From the NCBI GenBank assembly GCA_003155275.1, contig PMCC01000031.1:1-5839 (forward strand): a stretch of 5,839 bases of DNA. Reading direction: 5' to 3'. A program made the translations under genes and the position numbers. Positions 4,982-5,839 of this stretch are shown here, one piece after another. Source of the stretch: Actinomycetota bacterium. GTDB taxonomy: Bacteria; Actinomycetota; Humimicrobiia; Humimicrobiales; Humimicrobiaceae. Position 1 is the stretch's first letter; every line of letters begins with the position of its first letter. Below the pieces are notes generated by a model. That model saw only the letters and a program-made list of their open reading frames with translations, did not search any database and had not been told where the DNA came from.

Positions 4982-5839
4982 ATGAAAAGAAAAATATTGC
5001 CGATTGTACTGGGAATCATAGTTCTCGGGATTGTAGCTTATTTTGTTTATGATTATATGATGGTCAAATATAATACCAACGAAAATATCATCGAGGCGTC
5101 CGGTGTTATCGAAGTCAATACGGTTATATTAAGCGCCGGCAGCTCCGGGAAACTTATGGAAGCAAAACTATTGGAAGGAGAAGAGGTAAAAACCGGGAAT
5201 GTTATTGCAAAGCAGGATAGCAGTGTGCTCGAAAGCCAGATACAGGTGACACAGGCAAACATTGATCTGGTGCAGGAACAGATAGATTCCGCCCAAATCC
5301 AGTATAACCAGTCAGTAGAATCAGCCAAGATAAATTCGGACCAGGCATATGAGATGGAAAAGCTTATGGCCACCTATAATCATTTCATTTATTATGATGA
5401 ACCCCTTTCAATCACGAAATCTGATTCAGACAACTATTCTTCCTCCAATTCCACTTCTGACTCACAGAGCAGCCAGAAATCAAAGAGCAGCCAGGAATCA
5501 GAAGGCGCCCAGCCCTTGCCTGGCAACACTACAATAACCGGCACAACAAAAACATCCGGGACAACAAATACAACCATGGTCTCGGATTCTTCTGGATATT
5601 CGACATCAAACTCTATTACTTATGCTGGCTCGGCCCAAAAAAAATCAGTGCAGATGCAGCTTGCAGATGCTGAAAATAAATATGATCTTGCAAAGTTAAA
5701 GCTGAAGCAGGTAAAAGCAAACGACTCATCAATAAAGCTTGCTGAAAAAAACCTGGGAGTGTTAAAAGCACAGATAGACCTTTACGGACAGCAGCTAAAA
5801 CAATTTGAGGTAATTTCTCCCATAGACGGAGTTGTACTT
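4982..5839 (+). CDS. HlyD-family membrane fusion protein, YbhG-like (3' end outside window)
   Basis: The reading frame is open to the right edge, giving 286 residues of a periplasmic-adaptor-type protein that links an exporter to the outside. Residues 5-22 form an N-terminal membrane anchor (PIVLGIIVLGIVAYFVY). Residues 38-81 are the first half of the lipoyl/barrel-sandwich domain, with ASGVIEVNTVILSAGSSGKL and LEGEEVKTGNVIAKQD. Residues 82-130 form the first coiled-coil helix and about 220-274 the return helix. VISPIDGVVL (277-286) begins the second lipoyl half (usual S-P-x-D-G). Between the helices, residues about 141-218 are a Ser/Thr/Asn/Gln-rich stretch with no predicted fold, far longer than the normal hairpin tip. 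No Arg-Leu-Ser TolC-docking motif is visible. It is the last gene seen of the exporter operon; in E. coli ybhG comes first. The missing part should hold the beta-barrel and membrane-proximal domains. Confidence 0.9.
   Translation, partial: MKRKILPIVLGIIVLGIVAYFVYDYMMVKYNTNENIIEASGVIEVNTVILSAGSSGKLMEAKLLEGEEVKTGNVIAKQDSSVLESQIQVTQANIDLVQEQIDSAQIQYNQSVESAKINSDQAYEMEKLMATYNHFIYYDEPLSITKSDSDNYSSSNSTSDSQSSQKSKSSQESEGAQPLPGNTTITGTTKTSGTTNTTMVSDSSGYSTSNSITYAGSAQKKSVQMQLADAENKYDLAKLKLKQVKANDSSIKLAEKNLGVLKAQIDLYGQQLKQFEVISPIDGVVL
5466..5501 (+). repeat. Two 18-bp tandem repeats inside the HlyD insert
   Basis: 5466-5483 and 5484-5501 share 16 of 18 bases (AGAGCAGCCAGAAATCAA and AGAGCAGCCAGGAATCAG), encoding SSQKSK then SSQESE. 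A length of 18 keeps the frame. It indicates growth of the insert by replication slippage or unequal exchange. Confidence 0.75.
5540..5572 (+). repeat. Second 18-nt-spaced repeat pair in the HlyD insert
   Basis: GGCACAACAAAAACA (5540-5554) and GGGACAACAAATACA (5558-5572) match at 13 of 15 positions and start 18 bases apart. They encode GTTKT and GTTNT. They have the same 18-base period as the pair at 5466-5501 but a different sequence. Confidence 0.6.

Larger units (their letters stand above)
5402..5635 (+). other. Region encoding the Ser/Thr-rich low-complexity insert of the HlyD-family protein
   Basis: This in-frame segment encodes residues about 141-218, dominated by Ser, Thr, Asn, Gln, Gly and Lys (for example SDNYSSSNSTSDSQSSQKSK and ITGTTKTSGTTNTT). 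It interrupts the coiled-coil hairpin at its tip. The reading frame is intact and codon use looks like that of its surroundings apart from residue bias, so it is a real part of the protein and not a frameshift artefact. Confidence 0.75.

Noticed and set aside
5053..5537. Minus-strand frame 5053-5373 and plus-strand frame 5349-5537 within the HlyD region
   Set aside because: Both overlap the well-supported HlyD-family frame that starts at 4982 with GGAGGA. Their products look like translations of repetitive sequence in the wrong frame.

Overview
The window is a visibly AT-rich bacterial stretch. The gene density, strong GGAGG-type ribosome binding sites, ATA/AGA/AGG codon use and a TTGACA-type promoter suggest a low-GC bacterium, perhaps Clostridia/Firmicutes-like. 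The taxon cannot be fixed from this sequence. No rRNA, tRNA, CRISPR array or insertion sequence is recognisable.

The left part (1-643) is on the minus strand. Reading leftwards it holds a small excisionase/MerR-type helix-turn-helix protein (643-458), then a Flp/Fap-type prepilin (347-150), then the first codons of what is probably a second tandem pilin gene running off the left edge (8-1). The non-coding leaders in front of the two pilin starts are near-duplicates about 339 bp apart, so this looks like a tandem duplication of a leader-plus-pilin unit.

The middle (644-979) is a 336-bp, extremely AT-rich divergent intergenic region. It holds a good minus-strand promoter preceded by helically phased A/T tracts, a perfect 18-bp inverted repeat whose arms bracket that promoter, an internal shorter dyad, a GAACCGGTTC palindrome in the leader of the helix-turn-helix gene, and a 16-bp near-palindrome abutting the start of the rightward operon.

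The right part (980-5839) is a tightly packed plus-strand operon for an ABC-2 type exporter of the E. coli YbhGFSR type. In order it holds two separate ATPases (equivalent to the N and C halves of the fused YbhF protein, joined by a TAGTG stop/start overlap), two paralogous YbhS/YbhR-like permeases, and a HlyD-family membrane fusion protein cut by the right edge. The two ATPases should pair as a heterodimer under a permease heterodimer, with the HlyD protein as the extracytoplasmic adaptor. The substrate is unknown; drugs, cations or lipids are typical for the family. The defective residues in the two ATPases (His-switch to Pro in the first, LSGGQ to LPAGF in the second) fall in the same composite ATP site, implying one degenerate and one working site. 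The HlyD protein carries an unusual Ser/Thr-rich insert of about 78 residues at the tip of its coiled-coil hairpin.
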